A stretch of DNA of 64,000 bases from JAAAOZ01 sp964496595 (GCA_964496595.1 CAZCAI010000001.1:52193-116192); one strand, 5' to 3'; numbered from the stretch's first letter, positions 8,543 through 18,216 are shown. Notes: generated by a model from the letters alone, not told the origin. Made by a program: numbers and translations.

Positions 8543-11500
8543 ATATAATAGATACAAATAAAACAACACGCGAAACAATTAGCTTATCCCCGCGCATTTT
8601 TTATACGTTTCTCCTATTGATTTTCCTGGTCGCGGGCGCCTTTCGCTTCTATCAGCTCGATTGGGATGTTGGCACGCACTTGCATCCCGATGAGCGTTAT
8701 CTCACGATGGTGGCCGGCGCGATTCGCTTCCCGGAGAGCCTCAGTCAGTATTGGGATACCTCAAGTTCGCCGCTGAATCCTGCTAACCACGAATCGTTCG
8801 CAGGCTATGTCTACGGCACGCTGCCGCTCTTCGTGACACGCGCCGTGGGGGAGGCGTTGGATTCAGCCTGCGCCGATCCCGCCGGCTTGGGCGGGCGTCT
8901 GGTTCGAGCGTTTTTAGCCTCGCCGGAGATGTGCTCGCCGGGACGCTTTACGGGCTATAGCGGCATCCACCTGGTGGGGAGGGCGCTTTCCTCTGTAGCC
9001 GATTTGATGACGTTGCTCGCCTTGATCCTCTTGGCGCGTATGCTCTATGGGGATCGCGTGGCCCTGCTATCCGGCGCGCTCTATGCCTGCGCTGTGCTAC
9101 CGATTCAACACGCGCATTTTTTCGTCGTCGATAGCTTCGCTGCCGTCTTCGTCATCTGGACGCTCACGTTAGCCATGTACGCTATCCATTCGGATCAGAT
9201 GTGGTCTCTTATGCTCGCCGGCGTGACGACAGGATTAGCCGTCGCCTGCAAGATCAGCGTGTGGCCCGTGGCCGGGATGGTGGGCCTGGCCGGGTTGATC
9301 TTCCGCCGCCAGGATGAGACGACGGGCCGTGCATATTACGCTCTCGATCTCACAGCCCCGCGCGTCGTCGCGCTCGTGCTCTCCGGGATCGGCGCCGCGC
9401 TGGCGTTCCGCATCGCGCAACCCTATGCCTTCGCCGGGCCAGGCTTCATCAGCCTGCGACTTAATCCCCACTGGTTAGACAATATGCGCTCTATACAGCG
9501 CCTGGTCACCGGCCAGGCCGATGCGCCGCCCGGCCATCAATGGGCCAATCGCGCCCGGATCATCTTCCCGGCCCGCAATATGATCGTCTGGGGTTTGGGG
9601 CTGCCGCTGGGTCTGACGGCCTGGATCGCCTGGGCCGTGATGGGCTGGCGCACACTGCGCCAGCAACAGTGGCGCCATCTGCTGCCGTGGAGCTGGGGAA
9701 CGCTCTTCTTCCTCTACCAGGGCACGCAGTGGGTCAAATCGATGCGCTATCTGCTGCCGATTTATCCCGTCTTCGTGCTTTTCGCCGCGTGGCTGTTGGT
9801 TCAGTTGACGCGCAAAACCTGGACGCGCCCCCGTATCGACAAAATCTGGCGGATCGGGAGCCGCGTGCTCCGCGGCGGCGTGTTGCTCGGCGCCGCGCTG
9901 TGGGCGGTGGCATTCTTGCAGATCTATGCCCGTCCCGTCACGCGCATCGAGGCCTCGGAGTGGATGTTTGATAATCTTCCCACCGCCATCACCCTGAAAA
10001 CCATTCAAGGCGTGAAAATCCAGGTCCCTATTCGAGAGTTGACGCTCAATAAGGCCAGCGCATCGGTCCGACTCTCAATCCCCTGGTCGCATCCCGAGGC
10101 GCAACCGGAGCACATCATGTTGAACAAAGTGAGCGGGGTGGGGGTCGCAGGCGAGCGGGAGATCCGCATTATATTGGCGGAGGATCCGCATCAACAGACG
10201 ATCCTGGCCGAGGCCATCGCTACCGCCGATGTGCCGGCTCTGGGCAACACGTCCGTGACGGCGCTTTTACCCGCATCAATGCGAGAGTGGACGGCGGACG
10301 AAGATCTATACCTCTTTATCGACTTGCTATCGGGTCCGGCGATTAAACTGGAAACCTCAGTGATCGCCAATGAGCATTGGGATGATCCGCTGCCCTTGCG
10401 CATCGATGGCCGCGATCCCTTTGGCAATTGGTACCAGGGCGTCACAGCGATGCACGGCGGCTTGATGACGCTCTATGATAATGACACCATCGAGAAGCGC
10501 GAGCAACTGCTCAACGCGCTCGACGAGGTGGATTACATCGCGCTCTCCAGCAACCGCCTCTACGGCTCGATCCCGCGCCTTCCGATGCGCTATCCGTTGA
10601 CCACGGCCTACTACGACGCGCTCTTCGATGGCAGTTTGGGCTTCAAATTACTGGCGAAGTTCGTCTCCTATCCGGCGCTGGGGCCGTGTCAATTCCCAGA
10701 TCAAGAATCGCCCTTTGAAATCCCCCCGGCGACTTATACGAACGCCCTTCCTTGCTCGGTTCCCTTGCCGCCGGCCGAGGAAGCCTTCAGCGTCTACGAT
10801 CACCCCCGGGTATTGATCTTTGCCAAGACACCCGCGTATTCTCGCGCGAATGCGGAGTTCGCGCTCCCCGCCTCGCTGCTGAACGATGTTCAATGGATGA
10901 CGCCGCGCGATGCCACGCGGGGAAGCGCTGGCGAAGAGAGCGCGAAGTTGATTATGTCGCCGGAGATGCGAGAGGCGCAGGAATCCGGCGGAACATGGTC
11001 GCAGCTCTTTAATCGCGACGCCTGGCACAATCGATTCCAGCCGTTAGCGGTGCTGCTCTGGTGGATGATGGTGACCCTGCTGGGATGGATGGGGTTTGTG
11101 GCGCTTTATCATATCTTCCCCGCGCTCCGCTATCGCGGCTACGGCTTGGGTAAAGCCGCCGGTCTATTGCTGTGGGCTTACCCGGCGTGGCTGCTGGCCG
11201 GCGTGTATCTCGTGCCGCACATGCGCGTGCTGCTGTGGGCCGTGTTCTTCGTTGAAATCGGCATCGCGGCAGCGGTGGTGCGAAATAAGTTCCCTGAATT
11301 CCGAACGTTTGTTCTAACACACTGGCGCGCTCTTCTGCGCATCGAGGGGATCTTCTTAACGCTCTTCTTAGTCTGGGTCGGCATGCGCTATCTCAACCCC
11401 GATCTGTGGCATCCCGTGGTCGGCGGCGAGAAACCGATGGACTTAGCCTATCTCAACGCCGTGATCAAATCCACCTGGTTTCCGCCCTACGATCCGTGGT

Positions 11501-13635
11501 TCGCCGGCGGGGTGATGAACTACTACTACTTCGGCTTCGTGCTGGTCGGCGCGCTGATCAAGGCGCTGGGCATCGTACCCAGCATCGGCTACAACCTGGC
11601 GATCCCGATGCTCTTCGCGATGACGGGGGTGGGGGCCTACACTTTGGCCTCCAATCTGGCCGGGGACGGCGAACGCCGCGGCCATCGGGCCGGCCTGCTG
11701 GGAGTGTTGCTCGTGCTGCTCCTGGGCAACTTAGGCGAGATACGGTTGCTCCAGGCCGGATTTGCAAAGATCGGCGATGTACAATTCGATAGTCTAATTC
11801 CCGGCTATTCCACCTGGGTCTCGGCTCTGGTTGGCGTCTGGAAAGTCCTCTTCGAGGGGGAGCGACTGATGTTCCGCACCGAGTGGTGGTACTGGAACGC
11901 CACCCGCATCCTGACGGCCACAGGCAGCGACATCGGCGCGATCAACGAGTTCCCGATCTTCTCATTCCTCTATGGCGACCTTCACGCGCACGTGATGGCC
12001 TATCCGCTGACGCAGTTGGCTTTAGCTATCGCAATCCAGTGGGCCGTGGGGATTCAACACAGGCTGCGCGTTACGCCTCAGGGCTGGCGCGCCTATCTGA
12101 GTGAGCTTCTACCGCGGCCTCTTGGCTCTTTCTTCTTCGCGGCGTTGATCGCCGGCGCGCTTCGCGCGACCAACACCTGGGATTATCCCACCTACATCGG
12201 CGTGATGAGCGTCGCCCTGCTCTTAAACGTCTTTTTTTCATTAGAGTCCGCCAGATCAGTAAGCAAAGCTGCTGAATCTGCCGATGAAGCAGATCAGACA
12301 GAAACCATAGAGGAAACTAAATCTGCGCCGCCTATGCCGCCTATGCCGCCTATGCCGCCTATGCCGCCTATGCCCCAGTGGCTTTGCGCTGCGCTCAAAT
12401 TAGCCACGCCTTTTCTGATCGTCGCCCTGGCCGAGCTGTTGTTTCGTCCCTTCACCGCGAATTACGCCGTCGCTTATAGCGCCTTCGAGCGCTGGGAAGG
12501 GGGGCGCACGCCCGTGGGGAAATACCTGATTATGCACGGGCACTTCCTCTTCCCCATCACGTTGTTGGCGCTGGCGGAAGGGTGGGGCGCTATTCGGGGC
12601 TGGTTCGGGGAAGGGATTGATCTCGCGGAAGAGAGCTTCTTGGAGAGATCTAACACCGTTGCCTGGTGGTCGGTCGTCATCGTAGCGGCACTGCTATTGA
12701 TGAGCATTTTGCTGATCTTAGAAGTGCAGGTTGCGTGGATCGCCGTGCCGCTGGGCGTCATCGCCGGAATATTGGTCATCGCGCCGGATACGGCCCCGCG
12801 CGCTCGATTACTGTGGTTTATGACCGGCTCCGCGATGGCGCTCAGCTTGATGGTGGAGCTGTTAGTACTGCGCGGCGACATCGGGCGGATGAATACGGTC
12901 TTCAAGTTCTATCTTCAGGTGTGGATGTTGCTGGCGCTCAGCGCTGCCGTCGCTGTCGAGCGATTGCTGCATCTGGTGATGTCGGCGCCTGAAGCGATGA
13001 CCGGGGAGAACCCACTGAAGCGCCTCTATCGCGATACGTGGGTGGGGGACGCCATCATCGTCGGCCTAACGCTGCTCCTCTTCGCGACGGCGCTTTATAC
13101 AGCCCTGGCGCTGCCGGCGCGCGTGCGCGATCGCTGGCGTCCAGAAGCGCCGCACACGTTGGATGGAGCGGCTTATATGTCCTACGCGGTACAATATGAA
13201 CAAGGCAGTGAGATTCCATTGCGTGTGGACGCGGGCGTGATCCGCTGGCTTCAGGAGAACGTGAGCGGCTCCCCCACGATCATCGAGGGGCAGGCAGAGC
13301 GCGAGTATCTCTGGGGCAATCGGGTCAGCGTTTATACCGGCTTACCGGCGGTGACAGCGTGGCGCTGGCACCAGGTTCAGCAGCGGATGGCGATGCCGGG
13401 CGGCGTCGTGGAGCAGCGGCAGATGGACATCCGCAGCTTCTACAACACGCCCGATCCGAAGGTCGCGCGACAGATTCTGGAGCGCTACGAGGTCGAGTAC
13501 GTCATTATGACGCCCTATGAACGAGCCTATATGCTGCCGGAGGGTGAGACCAAATTCGCGCCGATGGTCAAGCGGGGCTGGCTGGAGATCGTCTACAAAA
13601 CCGCTGAGGCTACGATTTATCGCGTGGGGCCGTGA
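8539..13635 (+). CDS. Giant membrane glycosyltransferase-like protein with YYY (DUF2298) domain
   Basis: This 1698-residue polytopic protein looks like two membrane modules in one chain. The first ~420 residues resemble GT39/PMT-type lipid-linked sugar transferases: a TM near the N terminus is followed by HLHPDERYL, the acidic loop motif of that superfamily. A beta-rich extracytoplasmic part follows, to about residue 840. From about 840 to 1590 there are many TM helices carrying the Chlor_Arch_YYY signature (GGVMNYYYFGFVLVGALIKA, near residue 993) and GDLHAHVM. The last ~100 residues are soluble. The YYY family is known mainly from Chloroflexota and archaea, and its activity is not established; transfer or flipping of polyprenyl-linked sugars is inferred. 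The start has no ribosome-binding site. Confidence 0.8.
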   Translation: MNIIDTNKTTRETISLSPRIFYTFLLLIFLVAGAFRFYQLDWDVGTHLHPDERYLTMVAGAIRFPESLSQYWDTSSSPLNPANHESFAGYVYGTLPLFVTRAVGEALDSACADPAGLGGRLVRAFLASPEMCSPGRFTGYSGIHLVGRALSSVADLMTLLALILLARMLYGDRVALLSGALYACAVLPIQHAHFFVVDSFAAVFVIWTLTLAMYAIHSDQMWSLMLAGVTTGLAVACKISVWPVAGMVGLAGLIFRRQDETTGRAYYALDLTAPRVVALVLSGIGAALAFRIAQPYAFAGPGFISLRLNPHWLDNMRSIQRLVTGQADAPPGHQWANRARIIFPARNMIVWGLGLPLGLTAWIAWAVMGWRTLRQQQWRHLLPWSWGTLFFLYQGTQWVKSMRYLLPIYPVFVLFAAWLLVQLTRKTWTRPRIDKIWRIGSRVLRGGVLLGAALWAVAFLQIYARPVTRIEASEWMFDNLPTAITLKTIQGVKIQVPIRELTLNKASASVRLSIPWSHPEAQPEHIMLNKVSGVGVAGEREIRIILAEDPHQQTILAEAIATADVPALGNTSVTALLPASMREWTADEDLYLFIDLLSGPAIKLETSVIANEHWDDPLPLRIDGRDPFGNWYQGVTAMHGGLMTLYDNDTIEKREQLLNALDEVDYIALSSNRLYGSIPRLPMRYPLTTAYYDALFDGSLGFKLLAKFVSYPALGPCQFPDQESPFEIPPATYTNALPCSVPLPPAEEAFSVYDHPRVLIFAKTPAYSRANAEFALPASLLNDVQWMTPRDATRGSAGEESAKLIMSPEMREAQESGGTWSQLFNRDAWHNRFQPLAVLLWWMMVTLLGWMGFVALYHIFPALRYRGYGLGKAAGLLLWAYPAWLLAGVYLVPHMRVLLWAVFFVEIGIAAAVVRNKFPEFRTFVLTHWRALLRIEGIFLTLFLVWVGMRYLNPDLWHPVVGGEKPMDLAYLNAVIKSTWFPPYDPWFAGGVMNYYYFGFVLVGALIKALGIVPSIGYNLAIPMLFAMTGVGAYTLASNLAGDGERRGHRAGLLGVLLVLLLGNLGEIRLLQAGFAKIGDVQFDSLIPGYSTWVSALVGVWKVLFEGERLMFRTEWWYWNATRILTATGSDIGAINEFPIFSFLYGDLHAHVMAYPLTQLALAIAIQWAVGIQHRLRVTPQGWRAYLSELLPRPLGSFFFAALIAGALRATNTWDYPTYIGVMSVALLLNVFFSLESARSVSKAAESADEADQTETIEETKSAPPMPPMPPMPPMPPMPQWLCAALKLATPFLIVALAELLFRPFTANYAVAYSAFERWEGGRTPVGKYLIMHGHFLFPITLLALAEGWGAIRGWFGEGIDLAEESFLERSNTVAWWSVVIVAALLLMSILLILEVQVAWIAVPLGVIAGILVIAPDTAPRARLLWFMTGSAMALSLMVELLVLRGDIGRMNTVFKFYLQVWMLLALSAAVAVERLLHLVMSAPEAMTGENPLKRLYRDTWVGDAIIVGLTLLLFATALYTALALPARVRDRWRPEAPHTLDGAAYMSYAVQYEQGSEIPLRVDAGVIRWLQENVSGSPTIIEGQAEREYLWGNRVSVYTGLPAVTAWRWHQVQQRMAMPGGVVEQRQMDIRSFYNTPDPKVARQILERYEVEYVIMTPYERAYMLPEGETKFAPMVKRGWLEIVYKTAEATIYRVGP
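12328..12372 (+). repeat. 9-bp in-frame tandem repeat in the YYY gene
   Basis: Five consecutive copies of CCGCCTATG encode Pro-Pro-Met five times in a charged, probably cytoplasmic loop between TM helices. The unit is a multiple of three, so changes in copy number would keep the frame. Confidence 0.9.
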
Positions 13636-14371
13636 TGGCGTAGAGTGTCAGATCATTGCTGTGGCCGTCCGCGCGGAACATTTCTTCGATGCGGAGGCCC
13701 GCAGCCTCGGCCAGGCGGCGGGTCTCCTCCTCATCTATCAGATGGACATAGCGCAAGCCATAACCATCGCGCTTCCAATCCAACAGATAATCTCCCGGCT
13801 CGACATCCTCCTCCGGGCGCAACCCGATGGTCTCCCACGGCAGGAAACGCTTTCGCAGGCGCGGGATGGCGGTGAATTGCCAGTTTGCCAGCGCCAGGCA
13901 TCCCTCCGGCGCCAGCAGAGAGGCGGCCTGCGTTACGATCTCGCAGCGGTGTTCAAAGCCGGGGACGTGATGTAATACCGCACGGAGCAAAATCCAATCG
14001 TAGCGGGGAAAAATCTCCGCGACCAATTCCGGCCACGGATCGGCAACCAAGTCCGCCGCGATAAAGTGCGATGCTTGTAGCGTAGGGGCTTCGGCCTGCG
14101 AGGCCATCACGCGAGCCTTCGCCAGCGCCAAAATCTCCGCCGAAAAATCCACGCCCACATAACGGCAGCCCCTCGGCAATTGAAGCGCCACGCGCCCGTT
14201 GCCGCAGCCCAGATCCAAGAAGCGATCCTCGGCTTCAACGCGCGCCAGAATGCGCTCGACTCCCGGCTCCGTCGCCGCCCGCGAATCGGCAAACGACCCG
14301 GCGAACTCGTCGTAAAACGCGCGATTCAACTCGCGCAATTGCTTCACTACAGATTCTTTCATTTCTCCCAT
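13610..14371 (-). CDS. SAM-dependent class I methyltransferase
   Basis: This 253-residue protein has a clear SAM-binding motif I, DRFLDLGCGNGRVAL, followed by YVGVDFSAEIL and the motif IV-like DWILLRAVLHHVPG. It resembles the Methyltransf_11/25 group, and the substrate cannot be read. The start at 14371 is chosen because a promoter lies at 14382-14410, inside any longer frame, and would put the transcript start about 4 nt before this ATG. The methionine at 14362 is an alternative. Its 3' end overlaps that of the YYY gene by 26 bp in a convergent arrangement. Confidence 0.75.
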   Translation of the reverse strand: MGEMKESVVKQLRELNRAFYDEFAGSFADSRAATEPGVERILARVEAEDRFLDLGCGNGRVALQLPRGCRYVGVDFSAEILALAKARVMASQAEAPTLQASHFIAADLVADPWPELVAEIFPRYDWILLRAVLHHVPGFEHRCEIVTQAASLLAPEGCLALANWQFTAIPRLRKRFLPWETIGLRPEEDVEPGDYLLDWKRDGYGLRYVHLIDEEETRRLAEAAGLRIEEMFRADGHSNDLTLYAITAPRDKS

Positions 14372-14381
14372 AACACCCACA

Positions 14382-14410
14382 AGTATAATCGGCCCCAAGC
14401 CGATTGACAA
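14382..14410 (-). promoter_or_regulatory. Promoter of the methyltransferase gene
   Basis: On the minus strand TTGTCA (14410-14405) and TATACT (14387-14382) are separated by 17 bp. The predicted start near 14375 leaves a leader of about 4 nt before the ATG at 14371. Confidence 0.65.
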
Positions 14411-14503
14411 GCTTGCCTACGAAATGGAATGCTAATGGAAAAACGCCACTCCGCTAGCGCTTCGAGGCTTACTACGAACGAAAAAGGCTGATGTGTTATG
14501 ATG

Positions 14504-14512
14504 TGTTATAAT
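14504..14512 (+). promoter_or_regulatory. Extended -10 promoter of the elp3 gene
   Basis: TGtTATAAT is an extended -10 element, and the -35 region shows no consensus. A start about 7 nt downstream coincides with the ATG at 14520, so the message would be leaderless. The segment ATGTGTTAT is directly repeated just upstream. Confidence 0.6.
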
Positions 14513-14519
14513 GAGGGCT

Positions 14520-16136
14520 ATGACAAAGAACGGCATACCAGAGACCTTAGATTTAGATACGCCAGAAGAGCGCGAGACCGTTCTGGGTGCATTACGCGCC
14601 ATCCAGGCGCTGCCCCCGGATCAAGTGAAGGATAGGCTGATGTCGATTCTGCGGCGATACCCGCGCCCGGAAGGCGGCTTGTACGCCAAGTCGCAGCTCC
14701 TCGATGCCTACGCGCGATTCGTGGAGGAGGGGGCCTTCGCGCGCGATCCGGCGCTCAAGCGGCGATTGCGCGGGCGCCCCGTGCGGACGATCTCCGGCGT
14801 GGCGCCGGTTGCCGTGCTGACCGAGCCGTACGAATGTCCCGGCGAGTGCATCTTCTGCCCGGAGCAGGCCCAGGCGCCCAAGAGTTACCTGGATGGCGAG
14901 CCGGGCGTGCTGCGCGCCATCCAGAACAACTACGATCCCTATGAGCAAACGCACGTCCGCATCCAGGCGTTGGAGGCGTTGGGCCATGCCACCGATAAAA
15001 TCGAGTTGCTCATTCTGGGCGGGACGTGGTCGTATTACCCGGAGAGCTATCAGGCGTGGTTCCTCCGCCGCTGTTTCGACGCGATGAACGAGACGGCGTC
15101 GGAGACCCTGGAGGCGGCGCTGCGCTATAATGAGATGGCGCCGCATCGTAACGTGGGCCTGGTCATCGAGACACGCCCGGATTGGATCACGCCGGAGGAG
15201 GTCATGCGCCTGCGTCGCCAGGGCGTGACCAAGGTGCAGATCGGTGTGCAATCATTGGATGATCGCGTCCTGAAGCTGAATCGTCGCGGCCATACCGTCG
15301 CGGATACCAAACGCGCGATGCGTCTACTGCGCCTGGCGGGCTTCAAGATCGTCCTGCACTGGATGCCCAATCTCTACGGCGCGACGTTAGACTCCGACTT
15401 AGAGGACTTTAAACGGCTATGGGATGACCCCGCCATCCGGCCTGATGAAATGAAAATCTACCCGACGGCGCTATTGGAACACACCGGATTGTACAAGCTC
15501 TGGCAACAGGGCAAATACAATCCGTATACCGAAGAAGACCTGATCGAGTTGCTGAAGCAATGCAAATTGTTGATTCTACCCTACTGCCGCGTAAATAGAT
15601 TGATGCGCGATATTCCGGCGCAATATATTATCGCAGGAACGACCAAGAGCAATCTGCGCCAAATCATCCAGCAACGGATGGCCAAAGAGGGCTTGCGCTG
15701 TCAGTGCATTCGATGTCGCGAGGTGCGCGGCAAGGTCCAGGCGGATTTTGAGGACGTGACCTTGGACATGGTCTCATACACGACCGACGCTACGCAGGAG
15801 CATTTTCTCCAATATCTCACGCCGGGCGGATATTTGGCCGGCTTTCTGCGGCTCTCGTTGTCGCACAGCCCGCGCGACGAACTGGCGATCCCGGAGATTC
15901 GCACAGCGGCGATGATCCGCGAGGTGCACGTCTACGGCCCGGCGCAGGCGCTGGGCGCGCGCGGACGCGGCGGTCAGCATCGCGGCTTAGGTACAGAACT
16001 GCTGGAGATCGCCGCTGAGATGGCGCGCGACGCGGGATTCGACGAACTGGCCGTGATCGCCGCTGTTGGCACGCGGCGCTACTATCGCGAGCGCGGCTTT
16101 ACGGAAGGGTCGTTATATCCAATTCAACCCTTATGA
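14520..16136 (+). CDS. elp3: Elp3-family tRNA U34 radical-SAM/acetyltransferase
   Basis: This 538-residue enzyme matches Elp3, which adds a carboxymethyl-type group to C5 of the wobble uridine in tRNA. The radical-SAM cluster ligands appear as C106, C110 and C113 in CPGECIFCPEQ, a C-x3-C-x2-C spacing shorter in its first gap than in eukaryotic Elp3. ILGGTWSYYP, ETRPDW and VQIGVQSLDD are typical of the SAM barrel. The C-terminal GNAT domain (about 450-538) carries the acetyl-CoA loop region GQHRGLGTELLEIAAEMA and the VGTRRYYRERGF ending. The other Elongator subunits are absent nearby, as expected for bacterial stand-alone Elp3. The ATG at 14520 is preferred over 14511, which overlaps the -10 box. 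Confidence 0.88.
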   Translation: MTKNGIPETLDLDTPEERETVLGALRAIQALPPDQVKDRLMSILRRYPRPEGGLYAKSQLLDAYARFVEEGAFARDPALKRRLRGRPVRTISGVAPVAVLTEPYECPGECIFCPEQAQAPKSYLDGEPGVLRAIQNNYDPYEQTHVRIQALEALGHATDKIELLILGGTWSYYPESYQAWFLRRCFDAMNETASETLEAALRYNEMAPHRNVGLVIETRPDWITPEEVMRLRRQGVTKVQIGVQSLDDRVLKLNRRGHTVADTKRAMRLLRLAGFKIVLHWMPNLYGATLDSDLEDFKRLWDDPAIRPDEMKIYPTALLEHTGLYKLWQQGKYNPYTEEDLIELLKQCKLLILPYCRVNRLMRDIPAQYIIAGTTKSNLRQIIQQRMAKEGLRCQCIRCREVRGKVQADFEDVTLDMVSYTTDATQEHFLQYLTPGGYLAGFLRLSLSHSPRDELAIPEIRTAAMIREVHVYGPAQALGARGRGGQHRGLGTELLEIAAEMARDAGFDELAVIAAVGTRRYYRERGFTEGSLYPIQPL

Positions 16137-16243
16137 CGCGATTTCAGGCCTATCTTAACATAATATATATAGTCGGAAGTTAAAATTCGTCCCCATAAGT
16201 CCCTGGGGGGCCGATTATCTCCCCAAAAAACAAGCCCGAGGTC

Positions 16244-16271
16244 TTGAATCTCGCTAACACTGTGTTAGAAT
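16244..16271 (+). promoter_or_regulatory. Promoter of the S41 protease / smpB unit
   Basis: TTGAAT (16244-16249) and TAGAAT (16266-16271) are 16 bp apart. A start near 16278 gives a leader of about 60 nt with GAGGAG ahead of the ATG at 16340. Confidence 0.55.
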
Positions 16272-16339
16272 ACATAGCTATGGTTAGTATGATAACTATC
16301 TGTTTTAAATTTACCGCACTGCCGAGGAGAAAATAACGT

Positions 16340-17617
16340 ATGAAAAGGACGATGATGGTCATTGTGGCGCTTTTTGTTGCCACAACATTACTTGCCGGGA
16401 CGTTCGCAGGTGGATTCTTCGTGGGGTATTTAGTCAATCGCCCCTCTATGGGAAGTAGTGGGCGCGTTTCGACGATTGAGGCCCCCCGCCCCACGCCGAC
16501 AGAAAGCGAAGATGGAGAAACGACGACAGAAGAGACCGAAGAAACCACGGAAGCGCCTGCGGAATTCGATTACGAGATTCTGCACGATGTTATAGATATT
16601 TTGCGCGAACAATACTATGGTGAAATTCCAGATGGCAAAACCTTAGCCTACGGCGCGATTCGCGGGATGTTGTTGACGTTAGATGATCCCTACACCTCCT
16701 TCATCGAGCCGAAGATCGCCACTATCCTCAACGAGGATGCCAGCGGGGAGTTCGAGGGCATCGGGGCGATGGTTACGATGACCGAGGATGGCTATCTGGA
16801 GGTCTCCAGTCTCTTGCCCGGCCAGCCCGCCGAGAAGGCAGGCGTGAAACCCGGCGATCTTATCCTGGCTGTGGGCGATGAGTCTATTGTGGGATTGGGT
16901 CTCTATGAAGCGATCAGCTACGTGCGTGGGCCGGCCGGCAGCGATGCGGAACTGAAGATCGCGAGAGAAGGCGAACCCGATCCTATCTACATCACGGTGA
17001 CGCGCGCGCGCATCGAGGTTCCGATGCTCGAAACTGAGATACTGGAAGATGACATTGCTTACATTCATCTGTTGGAGTTCGGGGATGGCGCGACGCGACA
17101 GGTAGAGCAAGCGCTCAAGGAGCTACAGCGCGAGAATCCGCAGGGTTTGGTCTTCGATCTGCGCGGGAATCCCGGCGGCTGGTTGGCCGAATCAATCCAG
17201 ATGTCTGATCTTTTCCTGGATGAAGGTCTGGTGGCTATTAAACGAGAGAGCGATGGCAGCGAGGAGCGTTTCTATTCCTACGACGGAGATCGCGGTGAGG
17301 ATATTTCGATGGTCGTCCTGATCGATCAATACAGCGCCAGCGCCTCGGAAATCGTGGCCGGCGCGTTGCAAGATCGCGGTCGCGCTGTTTTGATTGGAGA
17401 ACAAACCGTGGGCAAAGGCTCTGTTCAGCGCCCTTATGATTTGGGCGACGGCTCGCAATTTCGGGTCACCACCTCTCTATGGTTCACCCCAAACGAGCAA
17501 AAAATTCACAACAACGGCCTCACACCCGATATCGAGGTAGAATTCCCGGCGGAAGCAGAGGAAGACGAGGACCCCCAATTAGAGCGAGCGATTGAATACT
17601 TGCGGGAGCAGAACTAA
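16340..17617 (+). CDS. S41-family C-terminal processing protease
   Basis: This 425-residue protein has an N-terminal membrane anchor/signal (about residues 4-30) and a Thr/Glu-rich linker. A PDZ domain follows (about 125-210, with EGIGAMV and GVKPGDLILAVG), then an S41 protease domain. The serine-lysine dyad is visible as SASASEIVAGA and TVGKGSVQ, and VFDLRGNPGGWL is the typical strand. The family trims unstructured C termini of envelope proteins outside the membrane. GAGGAG lies about 9 nt before the ATG. smpB starts 5 nt after the stop, so the two are probably co-transcribed; both touch on protein quality control. Confidence 0.88.
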   Translation: MKRTMMVIVALFVATTLLAGTFAGGFFVGYLVNRPSMGSSGRVSTIEAPRPTPTESEDGETTTEETEETTEAPAEFDYEILHDVIDILREQYYGEIPDGKTLAYGAIRGMLLTLDDPYTSFIEPKIATILNEDASGEFEGIGAMVTMTEDGYLEVSSLLPGQPAEKAGVKPGDLILAVGDESIVGLGLYEAISYVRGPAGSDAELKIAREGEPDPIYITVTRARIEVPMLETEILEDDIAYIHLLEFGDGATRQVEQALKELQRENPQGLVFDLRGNPGGWLAESIQMSDLFLDEGLVAIKRESDGSEERFYSYDGDRGEDISMVVLIDQYSASASEIVAGALQDRGRAVLIGEQTVGKGSVQRPYDLGDGSQFRVTTSLWFTPNEQKIHNNGLTPDIEVEFPAEAEEDEDPQLERAIEYLREQN

Positions 17618-17622
17618 GACTT

Positions 17623-18108
17623 ATGCCAGAATCGAAGATCGAAATTGTATCAACCAATAGAAAAGCACGCCACGAATACTTCATTGAGGAACGCTATGAG
17701 GCGGGGATCGCGCTCAAGGGGACAGAGATCAAGTCCGTGCGCGATCACCGCGTCAGCCTCAAAGAGGGCTACGTTGTTGTTCGCAACGGCGAGATGTGGC
17801 TGATGGATGTACACATTGCGCCCTATCAACAAGCCGGCATCTGGACGCACGATCCCAAACGCCCGCGCAAGCTCCTGATGCACCGGCGGGAGATCGACCG
17901 CCTTGAGCGCGATATCAATCAGAAGGGCTATACCATCGTCCCTTTGAAGATGTACATTGTGAATGATTACGCCAAGGTAGAAATCGGCGTCGCGCGAGGT
18001 AAACGCAAATACGATAAGCGCGCGGCCATCGCCGAGCGGGATGCGGATCGGCGGGTGCGGCGGGAGCTGAAAGAGTTCAAGCAACGAGGGGCTCAGGAGC
18101 GCTACTAA
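17623..18108 (+). CDS. smpB: SsrA-binding protein SmpB
   Basis: This 161-residue RNA-binding protein delivers tmRNA to stalled ribosomes for trans-translation. NRKARHEYFIEERYEAGIAL, GTEIKSVRDHRVSLKEG and the Lys/Arg-rich C-terminal tail are family hallmarks, and the length is normal. It follows the S41 protease by 5 nt. The ssrA gene itself is not seen in the adjacent sequence. Confidence 0.93.
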   Translation: MPESKIEIVSTNRKARHEYFIEERYEAGIALKGTEIKSVRDHRVSLKEGYVVVRNGEMWLMDVHIAPYQQAGIWTHDPKRPRKLLMHRREIDRLERDINQKGYTIVPLKMYIVNDYAKVEIGVARGKRKYDKRAAIAERDADRRVRRELKEFKQRGAQERY

Positions 18109-18128
18109 AGACTGAGGGGGTTAAATGT

Positions 18129-18156
18129 TTGACAACCCACCTAAGTACATTATAAT
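18129..18156 (+). promoter_or_regulatory. Strong sigma-70 promoter of the S1-domain gene
   Basis: Consensus TTGACA (18129-18134) and TATAAT (18151-18156) are 16 bp apart. A start near 18163 gives a leader of about 54 nt with GAAGGAG before the ATG at 18217. Confidence 0.75.
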
Positions 18157-18216
18157 ATCTCAGTTATTAAGTTTTTAGCAGTTAAAATCAAGAATAAGCA
18201 GAAGGAGAATAGTTTT

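Noticed and set aside
12328..12372. Phase-variation repeat in the YYY gene
   Set aside because: The unit is 9 bp, so gain or loss of copies keeps the reading frame and cannot switch the gene off.
18109..18216. tmRNA gene near smpB
   Set aside because: The gap of about 108 bp is too short, and neither tRNA-Ala-like ends nor a tag frame were found.
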